A stretch of DNA of 64,000 bases from Luteibacter pinisoli (GTDB lineage Bacteria; Pseudomonadota; Gammaproteobacteria; Xanthomonadales; Rhodanobacteraceae): positions 124,001 through 188,000 of the forward strand of contig NZ_CP041046.1 of assembly GCF_006385595.1 (NCBI RefSeq), written 5' to 3'. Below the pieces are notes generated by a model that was not told the origin of the DNA, made no database searches, and worked only from the letters and a program-made list of their open reading frames with translations. Position 1 is the first letter of the stretch, and each line of letters begins with the position of its first letter. Of the stretch, positions 32,986 through 42,157 are shown piece by piece. A program made the position numbers and the translations under genes.

Positions 32986-32997
32986 AGGAGAATTGCA

Positions 32998-35151
32998 GTG
33001 AAGGAATCGCATGGTCGTTATACCGACGGCAAACTGGCTGACGATGTTCACTCCCATCCCCCGTTCCCGGCCGATGTTCGTTCTTACGTAAGCCTTCCAC
33101 AGGTGGCCAGGGATTTCACTGTTCCCAGTCTGCGCAAGGCCGGCGAGGGAGATGTGCGCATCTTCGTCGCCAACTTTGATGGCACAGGGAATGATATGTA
33201 TGGCGATTCGGACCACATGACCAACGTGGGTTGGATCCACAACCAACTCCTTGGAGATAGCGTTCCCGAATGGATTAAGCCTGAGTACGTCGCGGGGCCA
33301 GGCACCCAAAAGAACGCGATCGTTAAATTGTTCGACGGGGCTACAGGTTTTACGTATGACGCCCGACTTGAACAGATGTACAAGGCCCTTCTTGAACAGG
33401 CGAGGCATTGGGCTGACGAAAATCCTCATGTAACCATTCGCGTGATTTCGGTCGGATTTAGCCGTGGGGGTGAAGAAGCCGCGGGCTTTACTCGCCTGCT
33501 GCACCAGCGAGGTATCCAGGATGAGCGCGGACGTGAGGAGGCGACGAATGGTGACGGCCCCGACCAGATCACCTTCACACGCCCTCCCATCGCAGCGCCG
33601 GGCACCGTCGCCCAGGCCGTCGGCCTCTTCGACCCGGTCGGCACGGGCAGACCACATCAGCGCGACAGGCACCTGCCGCCTTCGGTGATTTCGGGTTTTC
33701 AGATCGTGGCGCGCGATGAGCGGCGCAATCTCTTTCCGTCCAGTCAGATCATGACGCCGGGGATATCGGAGGACGGCCGCTTCTGGAGCGTCGAGGTACC
33801 GGGTTCGCATTCCGATATCGGTGGCAGCTACCACCTCGACGGGTTGTCCGTGGTCAACGGCAATTACATGGCCGACTACATCAATTCCCTGCTGCCGGAG
33901 CCGGTGCTGACACTTCGGGAAGAGACGATGGATGCCACGCGTTATGCGATCCATCATTCCGAAGAGCATTCGCTGATGTACCGCACGACCGTCTACGATC
34001 GTGACGGGCTGCGCGATGTGGTGGGTTCCCAGCTGTCGCCGCCACATTGTCGGTTCGTCGTCGTGTGCGCACCGCCGGATGCCGTGGATCCCTTTTTCGC
34101 GTCGATGCTTGCCGAGCGGCATGCGTTTGTTGCTCACGACTGGCGCTATCCCGAGATACTGGCCGTCGAGCACATCATCGAACCCGTGGTGCGGCCTTTA
34201 CTCACTGCGCAGCCTGAGCCGAAGCCTTTCGACAATCACGCTTTCGACCTCGAACGCCATCTCGCGGTCGGAAATATTCCCCTGCCGTCTGGCTATGACG
34301 TCGTTCAAGACAAGACACCGGCGTCGTCCCTCCAGCCCGTGTCCCGGCCGGCAACGCCCGACATCGGGCACGATCTCCAGCTGGCACGCGACGGCCAGAC
34401 GATCAACGAGCGCGTCCGCCAGGAGTTGGGCCCCAGGCCTTTGGCGCCCATCGTGCGCGTCCGTGCCTTGGAGCAGGAGCAAACCCCTGATCTCGAGCCT
34501 CCTCTGGACCATTCCCTCAATCAAAGCCACGAACCGATCCATGCAGGCTCTCAGGTGCCAGAGACTCCAGCGCAGATCCAACCAGTCGCCGTAGAGGTGG
34601 AGCGCGGGCCGGGCAAGGACGTGGACGTGGACTTGGATGTGGACGTTCTGCCGCTACAGGTGCCCCTTGCAGCCGTCCTTGAGCCCGCGCGCGCCGATGC
34701 CCATGCCCCCAGCCACTACTATCCGCCCAACGACCCCCGCAACGAGAGCCACCGTGACCATCGTCTGCACGCCTCCATCCACAACCTGCTGGCCGCCTTG
34801 CACGAAAAGGAAGGGATCGACCTCAGCCCGACCCAAATGGAGCGTCTCAGTCTGGCGACGTTGGTCACGGTGAAAGCCCATGGCCTCTCAGCCGTCACCC
34901 ACATGCAGTTCGGTCAGGACGAGCGTAGCAATACGATTCCCACCATCCATGCGTTCGAAGCCTTCCGCGACAACCTGACCGACCCGCGCACCGGGTGGGC
35001 CGGCCTGGAAGCGACCGCGGCGCTACGTCAGCCCGAACAGGCCGTGATCCAGCAATTGCAGGACGTGAACATGGCGATTGAGCAGCGGCAGGCGGTGAAT
35101 GACATGGACATGTCGCGGCAGCAGGGGGTGGGCATGTCGATGAATATGTAG
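32998..35151 (+). CDS. XVIP T4SS effector: DUF2235/Tle1-like phospholipase with XVIPCD
   Basis: 717 aa, GTG start with excellent AAGGAG ribosome binding site seven bases before. Residues about 50-400 form a DUF2235 alpha/beta hydrolase like T6SS Tle1 lipases: FDGTGND (60-66), YVAGPGT, nucleophile elbow GFSRGG (Ser155), Asp212 in GLFDPVG and His271 in PGSHSDIGG give a full triad. Residues 400-570 are a Pro/Glu-rich linker. Residues about 576-695 match the XVIPCD: His-rich start, GIDLSPTQMERLSLATLVTVKAHGL-type helices, then a Gln-rich tail, here ending in a Met-rich stretch. Predicted toxin delivered by the X-T4SS to attack phospholipids of rival bacteria. Confidence 0.87.
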   Translation: MKESHGRYTDGKLADDVHSHPPFPADVRSYVSLPQVARDFTVPSLRKAGEGDVRIFVANFDGTGNDMYGDSDHMTNVGWIHNQLLGDSVPEWIKPEYVAGPGTQKNAIVKLFDGATGFTYDARLEQMYKALLEQARHWADENPHVTIRVISVGFSRGGEEAAGFTRLLHQRGIQDERGREEATNGDGPDQITFTRPPIAAPGTVAQAVGLFDPVGTGRPHQRDRHLPPSVISGFQIVARDERRNLFPSSQIMTPGISEDGRFWSVEVPGSHSDIGGSYHLDGLSVVNGNYMADYINSLLPEPVLTLREETMDATRYAIHHSEEHSLMYRTTVYDRDGLRDVVGSQLSPPHCRFVVVCAPPDAVDPFFASMLAERHAFVAHDWRYPEILAVEHIIEPVVRPLLTAQPEPKPFDNHAFDLERHLAVGNIPLPSGYDVVQDKTPASSLQPVSRPATPDIGHDLQLARDGQTINERVRQELGPRPLAPIVRVRALEQEQTPDLEPPLDHSLNQSHEPIHAGSQVPETPAQIQPVAVEVERGPGKDVDVDLDVDVLPLQVPLAAVLEPARADAHAPSHYYPPNDPRNESHRDHRLHASIHNLLAALHEKEGIDLSPTQMERLSLATLVTVKAHGLSAVTHMQFGQDERSNTIPTIHAFEAFRDNLTDPRTGWAGLEATAALRQPEQAVIQQLQDVNMAIEQRQAVNDMDMSRQQGVGMSMNM

Positions 35152-35168
35152 AGCAGGCCCTCAAGGCC

Positions 35169-36740
35169 TCACAACGGCATGTCGCGAGGGATCGAGGTGC
35201 GGCAGGGGAGGTCCGTCGGGCACCACGTCGCGTCGAGGACGCGGTCGCGTTCGGCACGCGTGCGCCGGTCGATGCTCTCGATGACATCCTGGAACGCAGG
35301 ATCGGCGGCGATGGGTGCGAACAATGGCGAGGCGCGGAGGTAACCCGCGTCTCGCCAGCCCATCGCCACCGCGTCATCCAGCGCGGCGATGGCGTTGCGA
35401 CGGTCGCCGGCGGCCTGCAGCAACCAGCTCAGTTCGAAGCGACTGGCCGGCCAGGGGTCACTGGCCAGGGCCTTGCGCGTGGCGATGATGCGTTGCTGCA
35501 GTGCTTCGGCACCCAGCGGCGTTTCGCCGTAGAGCAGGGCGAGCGTCTCGGGCAGCGACGCCTCGGGACGCAGCGCATGCGCTTCCGCGAACGCGTTGGC
35601 CGCCGCGGCCTTGTCGCCACGTCGCAGGGCAAGCTCGCCATCGAGGATGGCGAGCTCCGGCCGCGCGGTGTCACGGTGCCGCGCTTCCGTGACCGCGCTC
35701 CGGGCTTCGTCGAAACGCCCGTGCGCGAACAGATAGGCCGGCCAGCCGATGTTGCCGAACACGTTGTCCGGCGAGAGTTCGAAGACCTGCCGGAAGCGTT
35801 GCCCGGCCTGCGCCGTGAAGCCCAGCAGGTCGTATTCGCGGGCGAGCTGCACCTCGCGGTAACGCACGCGCGACGGATCGCCACGCATGTCGAGGTTGGC
35901 GTGCAGCGCATCCGCGAGGCGGCCCTGCTCCTGGTAAAGGTAGGCGGCGGACGAGCGCGTGGCATCGTCATCCGGATTCAGCCGCACGGCACTTTCGTAC
36001 GCGGCGATGGCGCCGCCGACGTCGCCCATGCAATCCCGCGCATAACCCAGCGCCGACCATGCCCCGGGGTTATCCGGGCCGACCGCCACGGCGCGCCGCG
36101 CGAGGCGCAGGGCATCGGAGGCATCGTCGATGCTGCCGTTGTACAGGCAGGTGCGCGCGGCGCGCGTGCGGCTGGCGCCGGACAGCGCATCGGCATCGTC
36201 CGGTGCTTCATGCAACGCGCGGTCGTACAAGGCCAGCGCGCGCTCATTGTTGTCGCGCTGGCCCATGCGCGCGTACCACTGCGCGCGGTCGAGGATCTGC
36301 TGCTCGGCGCTGGGCGCGGGCTTCTCCTCACGGGCGAGGAAACTGGCCCCGAAGGCGGCGGCACCGAGGACCACGACGGCAGCCAGGGCAGGCCATACCG
36401 CGAGACGCCGGCGCGGCGGCTCGATGAGGTCCGGGATGGGCGGCTCGCCAAGCTGGTAGCCGCGGCTGCGCACGGTGCGGATATAACGCGGCGCGCGTGC
36501 GTCATCCCCCAGCGACTGGCGCAGCAGGCGCACCCGCTGCGTCACCGTCTCTTCGTTGACCAGCGCGGGTGCCCACACGGCCTCCATCAGCTGGTCAAAC
36601 GTCACGACGTGCTCGCCGTGCTCCACCAGGCAGGCGAGGAGGCGGAAGCTGAGCCCCGTCACGTCGAGCCGGGTACCGCCGCGCTCCACCGTTTGCCGGT
36701 CGAGGTCGATGCTGAGGTCGAGCAGGCGGTAGCGACGCAC
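35169..36740 (-). CDS. CadC-like winged-helix regulator with TPR sensor domain
   Basis: 523 aa from GTG 36740 (RRYRLLDLSIDL). Residues 1-95 are an OmpR/CadC-type winged helix (Trans_reg_C) with FDQLMEAVWAPALVNEETVTQRVRLLRQSLGDD and the RGYQL wing. One membrane helix follows (about 108-130). Residues 140-490 are tetratricopeptide repeats (ALALYDRALHEAPDDADAL, AIAAYESAVRLNPDD). The layout is a membrane-integrated one-component regulator, with the TPR part probably periplasmic, sensing an unknown signal. Starts 14 bases after uppP on the same strand. Confidence 0.85.
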   Translation of the reverse strand: MRRYRLLDLSIDLDRQTVERGGTRLDVTGLSFRLLACLVEHGEHVVTFDQLMEAVWAPALVNEETVTQRVRLLRQSLGDDARAPRYIRTVRSRGYQLGEPPIPDLIEPPRRRLAVWPALAAVVVLGAAAFGASFLAREEKPAPSAEQQILDRAQWYARMGQRDNNERALALYDRALHEAPDDADALSGASRTRAARTCLYNGSIDDASDALRLARRAVAVGPDNPGAWSALGYARDCMGDVGGAIAAYESAVRLNPDDDATRSSAAYLYQEQGRLADALHANLDMRGDPSRVRYREVQLAREYDLLGFTAQAGQRFRQVFELSPDNVFGNIGWPAYLFAHGRFDEARSAVTEARHRDTARPELAILDGELALRRGDKAAAANAFAEAHALRPEASLPETLALLYGETPLGAEALQQRIIATRKALASDPWPASRFELSWLLQAAGDRRNAIAALDDAVAMGWRDAGYLRASPLFAPIAADPAFQDVIESIDRRTRAERDRVLDATWCPTDLPCRTSIPRDMPL

Positions 36741-36754
36741 GCGAGGCCCCGGGA

Positions 36755-37549
36755 TCAGACGCCGGCGGGGAGGAACAGCAGCAGGGCGATGCCGAGCGCG
36801 ATGCGATACACCGCGAACGGGGTGAACCGGTGCGAGCGGATGTAACCCAGCAGCCACTTCACCGCGGCGAAGGCGACGACGGTGGAGACGACGAAGGCGA
36901 CGCCCAGGCCGGTCCAGTCTTCACCGGCGGCACCGCCGTGCTGGAACGTCTTGAGCAGCTCGTAGCCGGTGGCCGCATACATGGTGGGAATGCCGACCAG
37001 GAACGCGAACTCGGTGGCGGCCGCACGGTTGGTGGTGCCGGCCAGCATCGCAATGAAGATCGTCGCGGCCGAGCGCGAGGTCCCCGGGAAGATACCGGCG
37101 ACCATCTGCGCCAGGCCCACCAGGATGGCCGCACGCCAGGTGATGGCCACCTGGTCCGGCCGCTTCGAGGCCACCTGCTCGGCGAGGATCATCCAGAAGC
37201 CACCGACGATCAGCGCCCAGGCGATCGGGGTGATGGTTTCAGGCAGCTTGAAACCCATCTTCGTGGCGATCAGCCCGAGCACGGCCGTGATCAGGAAGGC
37301 GACGCTGAGCTTGGCGAGGTAATCGCGCGTTTCCGGGCGGCGCCAGTTCTGCACGAAGCTCCACAGCGTCCGCCAGTAGATGAACGTGACCGCGAGGATC
37401 GCACCGGCCTGGATGGCGACATTGAAGAGATCGGAGCGAGCGCCGAGCCAGCGCTCGGCAATCAGCAGGTGGCCCGTACTCGAAATGGGCAGGAATTCCG
37501 TGATCCCTTCGACAATACCGAGGAGGATGGCGCTGATCAGGTCATTCAC
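36755..37549 (-). CDS. uppP: Undecaprenyl-diphosphatase
   Basis: 264 aa from GTG 37549 (VNDLISAILLGIVEG). Integral membrane enzyme that recycles the C55 carrier lipid by removing a phosphate, giving bacitracin resistance. Signature EGITEFLPISSTGHL (residues about 14-28) with catalytic Glu/Ser/His, and the second signature PGTSRSAATI with its Arg. About eight membrane helices, normal length. The upstream ATG and GTG codons would add a segment with no BacA homology. Probably cotranscribed with the CadC-like gene. Confidence 0.95.
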   Translation of the reverse strand: MNDLISAILLGIVEGITEFLPISSTGHLLIAERWLGARSDLFNVAIQAGAILAVTFIYWRTLWSFVQNWRRPETRDYLAKLSVAFLITAVLGLIATKMGFKLPETITPIAWALIVGGFWMILAEQVASKRPDQVAITWRAAILVGLAQMVAGIFPGTSRSAATIFIAMLAGTTNRAAATEFAFLVGIPTMYAATGYELLKTFQHGGAAGEDWTGLGVAFVVSTVVAFAAVKWLLGYIRSHRFTPFAVYRIALGIALLLFLPAGV

Positions 37550-37629
37550 GTCGCAATGATTCCAGAGGGGGACGGCGGCATAGCTTAGCCTGCCCGGCCT
37601 GAAGGCCGTCACGCCGTGCGCACGCCAGG

Positions 37630-37646
37630 CGCTGATATTTTCAGCG
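37630..37646. promoter_or_regulatory. Palindrome upstream of the emr-like operon
   Basis: CGCTGA-TATTT-TCAGCG, 34 bases before the first gene of the three-gene pump operon, in the AT-richest part of the divergent region. Candidate operator for a repressor such as MarR; none is encoded next to it. Confidence 0.35.
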
Positions 37647-37679
37647 GAGACTCGCAAGAAATATTCATTCGGACCAGCC

Positions 37680-39194
37680 ATGGCGCCTATCCCTCTCCCG
37701 CGCCGCCGGGCCGGTGCACGGCCCGTTGCCGTGCTCGTCGCGGCGTTGTGCCTCAGTGCCTGTGCTCCTGCGGTGCGGCCGCCGGCGTTCACCCCGCGCG
37801 AGGAAGTACCGCTGGCCGGGCTGCCCACGGGCCAGGCCGGCTGGCCTGAGGCGGCATGGTGGAAACGATACGGCGACGCCCAGCTCAACCGCGTCGTGGA
37901 CATGGCCATGCGCGGCTCGCCGAACCTCGAACAGGCCGAGGCACGCTATCGCGCCGCGCAGCGTGCGGTTGACTCGCAGAAGGCCGAACTCAATCCCCAG
38001 GTGCGCGGGCTGCTCTCGGGTACCCACGGTTACAGCGATGTCACCTTGCAGGGCGAGGTGCCCGGTGGCGTCGGCACCGCGCAGCGCATCCAGCTGAGCC
38101 CCGGCCATAGCTGGAGCAACAGTGGTGCCGCCGGTGCGCTGGCCACGTGGGACCTGGACCTGTGGGGCAAGCAGAAGGATGCGGTATCCGCCGCCGTTGG
38201 CCAGGCGCGCGCCGCGGAAGCCGAGCGCGCCTCGGCGGCCACCTCGCTGCAGTACAACGTGGTGAACACGTACTTCGACTGGCAGGCCCAGCAGGCGCGT
38301 CTTGCCGTGGCGCGGCACGTGGTGCATAGCGCCGACGACTACCGCTCGCTGGTCGAGCTGCGCGTGAAGCACGGTCTCGACGACCCGACCAACCTGGACC
38401 AGGCCGATGCCCAGCTCGCCCAGCAGCGCGGCAACGTCGCGCAGCTGGAAGGTGCGGCGCAACTCGACCTCGTCCAGCTCGCCGCACTCGCCGGCGTGTC
38501 GCCCGCCGACCTGGGCCCGCTCAACCCGGTGCCGCTGCCCACGCCCGATGTGCAGCTGCCGCCGGATGCACGGCTCGGCTTGCTGGCGCGCCGGCCGGAC
38601 ATCGCGGCCGCGCGCTGGCAGATCGAGGCGTCATCAAAAAACATCGACCAGGCGCGCAAGGCGTACTACCCCGACGTGAGCCTGACCGGCCTGGGCGCGT
38701 TCCTGCGCACCTATCCGGATCTCGGCTCCGGCACGCGTACCGACCTCGCGCTGGCCAGCGTCGGTCCGTCCATCCAGTTGCCGATCTTCAGCGGCGGCCG
38801 CCTGCTCGCGCAGGTGGAAAGCGCGCAGGCGCAGCTCGACACGGCGGTAGCGCAGTACGACGGCGCCGTGGTGCAGGCCGCCGGCGACGTCGCCCAGGGC
38901 GTGGCGACGCTGCAGATGCTGGACGCGCGCCGCACGCAGCAGGATCGCCAGTACGACGCCACCGTCGCCCAGCAGCAGAAGGCCGGTGACCGCCGCTCGA
39001 AAGGCCTGATCGACGACCGCGACTGGCTGCGCGCCGACATGCAGGTGGACCAGCAGCGTGACGCCCGCCTGCAGCTCACCAGCCAGCTGCTTTCCGCAAA
39101 CCTCTCCCTGATCCACGCGCTGGGCGGCGGCTACCACGCCGATGACCTGCCCGCCCTGCCGGCCACCGCGGCCGCGAAGGAAACCACGCGATGA
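37680..39194 (+). CDS. Efflux outer-membrane lipoprotein (NodT/OprM type)
   Basis: 504 aa. Basic start (PLPRRRAGARPVAV), hydrophobic stretch and lipobox LSAC. Two OEP repeats of the TolC/OprM fold; WWKRYGDAQLNRVVDMAMRGSPNLEQAEARYRAAQ and RRPDIAAARWQIEASSKNIDQARKAYYPDVSLTGL are diagnostic. Outer-membrane channel for the EmrAB-like pair encoded next; its stop overlaps the adaptor ATG (ATGA). Confidence 0.94.
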   Translation: MAPIPLPRRRAGARPVAVLVAALCLSACAPAVRPPAFTPREEVPLAGLPTGQAGWPEAAWWKRYGDAQLNRVVDMAMRGSPNLEQAEARYRAAQRAVDSQKAELNPQVRGLLSGTHGYSDVTLQGEVPGGVGTAQRIQLSPGHSWSNSGAAGALATWDLDLWGKQKDAVSAAVGQARAAEAERASAATSLQYNVVNTYFDWQAQQARLAVARHVVHSADDYRSLVELRVKHGLDDPTNLDQADAQLAQQRGNVAQLEGAAQLDLVQLAALAGVSPADLGPLNPVPLPTPDVQLPPDARLGLLARRPDIAAARWQIEASSKNIDQARKAYYPDVSLTGLGAFLRTYPDLGSGTRTDLALASVGPSIQLPIFSGGRLLAQVESAQAQLDTAVAQYDGAVVQAAGDVAQGVATLQMLDARRTQQDRQYDATVAQQQKAGDRRSKGLIDDRDWLRADMQVDQQRDARLQLTSQLLSANLSLIHALGGGYHADDLPALPATAAAKETTR

Positions 39195-40585
39195 CGCCTG
39201 ACCACGACGAGCCGCGCAACGACGGCGAGGGCGATAGCACGCCGCTGCCGTACAAGTACCGCTACAAGTACCTGCACAAGTACGGTGATGCCTCGGCGCA
39301 TGGGGAGTCGGAGCACGGCGAAGGCAAGGACGAGAAAGACGACGAGAAGGAAGACGACGGGAAGAAGGACGACAAGGAAGGGAAGGACGATAAGAAAAAG
39401 GACGACGACCAGGACGACCCGAAGAAAAAGCGCCGCAAGGTGATCATCCTCTCGGTGATCGCCGCCGTCTTCATCCTCGCCGGCCTCACCTGGCTTCTGC
39501 TGTACATCTTCGTGTTCACCCAGCGCGAGAAAACCGACGACGCCTACGTGAAGGGCGACATGGTGACGATCTCCTCGCGCGTCGCCGGTACCGTGATTGA
39601 AGTCGCCGCGGAAGAAACCGAACGCGTCCACGCCGGCCAGGTGCTGATCCGCCTCGACCCCGTCGACGCGAAGGTGGCGCTGATGAACGCCGAAGGCCAG
39701 CTCGCACAGGCCGTGCGCGAAGCGCAGGCGAAGGTGCAGCAAGCCAACCAGGCCGACGCGGCGATTCCGCAACGACGTGCGCAGTACGAACAGGCGCGTG
39801 ACGAATACAACCGCCGTCATCCGCTGCTCGAACGGCGTGCCGTTTCCGCGGAAGAAGTCGACACGGGCAAGCGCCAGATGCAGCAGGCGCTCGCCGCGCT
39901 CAACGCCGCCGAGCGCGAAGCCGCGGCAGCGCACGCGCAGGTCGACGGCACCACGGTCGAGAATTACCCCGCCGTGGTCCAGGCCCGCTCGCAGTTCCGC
40001 AATGCGTGGGTGAACAGCGGCCGCAACGCCATCGTCTCACCCATCGAAGGCTACGCCGCACGCCGCCAGGTGCAGGTGGGGCAACGCGTGCAGGCTGGGC
40101 AGGATTTGCTCACCGTCGTTCCCCTCCAGGATCTGTGGATCGACGCGAACTTCAAGGAAACCCAGCTCGAGCACATCCGCATCGGCCAGCCGGTGAAGGT
40201 CTCCACCGACATGTACTCGGATATGGAATTCCACGGCAAGGTCGTCGGCCTGAATGCGGGCACGGGCAGCGCGTTCTCGCTGCTGCCGGCCGAGAACGCC
40301 ACCGGCAACTGGATCAAGGTGGTCCAGCGCCTGCCGGTGCGCGTCTCGATCGACCCGGAAGACCTGCGCAAGCATCCGTTGCGCATCGGCCTCTCCACCG
40401 ACGTCACCGTCGACACCCACGACCGCGACGGCCGCGTCCTGGCCGAGACTCCGCGCAGCAAGCCGCTCGCCACCACCAACGTCTACGAGCAGGAGATGAA
40501 CGACGCGGACGCGCATGCGCTGGCGATCATCCGGGCGAACACCGTCGACCTGCCGCAAGCCGCGCCGGCCAAAGCCGGCCGCTGA
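39191..40585 (+). CDS. EmrA-like HlyD membrane fusion protein with charged N-terminal extension
   Basis: 464 aa. Residues 1-81 are an unusual cytoplasmic tail: Tyr/Lys repeats (YKYRYKYLHKYGD) followed by about 40 residues made almost only of Lys, Asp and Glu. A membrane helix follows (about 83-108), then the EmrA pattern: TDDAYVKGDMVTISSRVAGTV, an alpha-hairpin (about 150-245) and the beta-barrel with LWIDANFKETQLEHIRIGQPV. Periplasmic adaptor linking the DHA2 pump to the outer-membrane factor. E. coli EmrA has only a short N-terminal tail, so the KD-rich segment is the odd part. Confidence 0.92.
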   Translation: MTPDHDEPRNDGEGDSTPLPYKYRYKYLHKYGDASAHGESEHGEGKDEKDDEKEDDGKKDDKEGKDDKKKDDDQDDPKKKRRKVIILSVIAAVFILAGLTWLLLYIFVFTQREKTDDAYVKGDMVTISSRVAGTVIEVAAEETERVHAGQVLIRLDPVDAKVALMNAEGQLAQAVREAQAKVQQANQADAAIPQRRAQYEQARDEYNRRHPLLERRAVSAEEVDTGKRQMQQALAALNAAEREAAAAHAQVDGTTVENYPAVVQARSQFRNAWVNSGRNAIVSPIEGYAARRQVQVGQRVQAGQDLLTVVPLQDLWIDANFKETQLEHIRIGQPVKVSTDMYSDMEFHGKVVGLNAGTGSAFSLLPAENATGNWIKVVQRLPVRVSIDPEDLRKHPLRIGLSTDVTVDTHDRDGRVLAETPRSKPLATTNVYEQEMNDADAHALAIIRANTVDLPQAAPAKAGR

Positions 40586-40588
40586 TCC

Positions 40589-42142
40589 ATGCCGACGAAG
40601 AACGGCAACGGCAGCGGGGGCCTTGCCCCCATGCACGGCGGGCAGCTGGCGCTGCTGACCGCCGGCGTCGCGCTGGCGACGTTCATGGAGGTACTCGACA
40701 TCTCCATCGTCAACGTGTCGGTGCGCACCATCGCGGGCAACCTCGGTGTCAGCAGTAACGAAGGCACGATGGCGATCAGCGCGTACTCCATGGCGAGCGC
40801 GGTGATGCAGCCGCTCACCGGTTGGGTCGCCCGGCGCTTCGGTGAAGTGCGCACCTTCACCATCTCGGTGATGCTGTTCGTGGTGTTCTCGGCCCTGTGC
40901 GGCCTGGCGCAGAGCATGCCGATGCTCATCCTGTTCCGGCTTCTGCAGGGTGCGGTGTCGGGGCCGATGGTGCCGCTGTCGCAGACCTTGCTGCTCAATA
41001 ACTATCCGCCGAAACGACGGCCGATCGCGCTGGCGCTATGGGCGATGACGGTGGTGGTGGCGCCGGTGTTTGGCCCCATCCTCGGCGGCTGGATCACCGA
41101 CAACTACCACTGGTCGTGGATCTTCTTCATCAATATTCCCGTGGGTCTGTTCGCGGTGATCATCACGGTCACGCTGCTGCGCGGTCGCGAGTCGAAGGTC
41201 GCCAAGGTGCCGATCGACGCCGTGGGCCTGTTCCTGCTCGCGGTGGGCGTGGGCTGCCTGCAGTTCATGCTGGACAACGGCAACGACGATGACTGGTTCA
41301 CCTCCCACGTCATCACCGTGCTGGCGATTGTCTCGCTGGTGTGCCTGACCTTCCTCGTCGCCTGGGAGCTCATGCACAAGAACCCGGTGGTGGAACTGCG
41401 CCTGCTCGGAAAACGAAACTTCCTCGTCGGCGTCCTCTGCCTGTCGCTGGGCATGTTCGCGTTCTTCGGCGGCACGGTGGTGATGCCCATGTGGGTGCAG
41501 GAGGTGATGGGTTACACCGCGACGTGGGCCGGATTCGTCGTCGCGCCCATCGGCATTCTCGCCATCTTCTTTTCACCGCTGGTCGGCGCGTTCCAGCACA
41601 AGTTCGACCTGCGCCTGCTGAACACCGTGGGCTTCGCCATCTTCGCGGGCGCGTCGTTCTGGATGTCCACGCTCAACACCACGGCGCCGTACCATGACCT
41701 GGCGTTGCCCCGCCTGATGATGGGCGCGGGTGTGGCATTGTTCTTCGTCCCGGTGAACCAGATCATCCTTTCCGGCATCCCGGATGAGCAGGTAGCGAGC
41801 GCCTCAGGCCTGTCGAACTTCTTCCGCACCCTGGCCGGCAGTATCGCGACGGCGGTGAGTACGACGATGTATTCGCACCGGACGACCTACCACCACGCCG
41901 TGCTGGCCGAGCACGTGGTCTCAGGCGACCGCGCCACCCAGGCCTACCTGGACCGCTTCCAGGCCTTCGGCGTGCAGGGCCCGACGGCGAACGCGGCCCT
42001 GAACCGCATCGTCGACCTGCAGGCGGCCACGCTCGCGGTCAACGATGTGTTCTGGCTGTTCGGCCTGATGTTCGGCATGGCGATGATCGCCATCTGGTTC
42101 GCGAAACCACCGTTCGCTTCCGGCGGTACGCCCGGGCATTAG
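40589..42142 (+). CDS. EmrB-like DHA2 family MFS drug exporter
   Basis: 517 aa, 14 predicted membrane helices as in the DHA2 group. Motif D1-type FMEVLDISIVNVSVRTIAGNLG in helix 1, motif A region GWVARRFGEVRTF, motif C GPILGGWITDNYHWSWIFFINIPVG. Proton-driven export of hydrophobic drugs together with the preceding EmrA-like adaptor and outer-membrane factor. Gap to the adaptor gene is 3 bases; operon of three complete genes. Confidence 0.94.
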   Translation: MPTKNGNGSGGLAPMHGGQLALLTAGVALATFMEVLDISIVNVSVRTIAGNLGVSSNEGTMAISAYSMASAVMQPLTGWVARRFGEVRTFTISVMLFVVFSALCGLAQSMPMLILFRLLQGAVSGPMVPLSQTLLLNNYPPKRRPIALALWAMTVVVAPVFGPILGGWITDNYHWSWIFFINIPVGLFAVIITVTLLRGRESKVAKVPIDAVGLFLLAVGVGCLQFMLDNGNDDDWFTSHVITVLAIVSLVCLTFLVAWELMHKNPVVELRLLGKRNFLVGVLCLSLGMFAFFGGTVVMPMWVQEVMGYTATWAGFVVAPIGILAIFFSPLVGAFQHKFDLRLLNTVGFAIFAGASFWMSTLNTTAPYHDLALPRLMMGAGVALFFVPVNQIILSGIPDEQVASASGLSNFFRTLAGSIATAVSTTMYSHRTTYHHAVLAEHVVSGDRATQAYLDRFQAFGVQGPTANAALNRIVDLQAATLAVNDVFWLFGLMFGMAMIAIWFAKPPFASGGTPGH

Positions 42143-42157
42143 CCACGGGCGGTTCCC

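Noticed and set aside
35493..36845. 450-codon + frame across the CadC-like gene
   Set aside because: Antisense shadow; the minus strand encodes clear winged-helix and TPR sequence.
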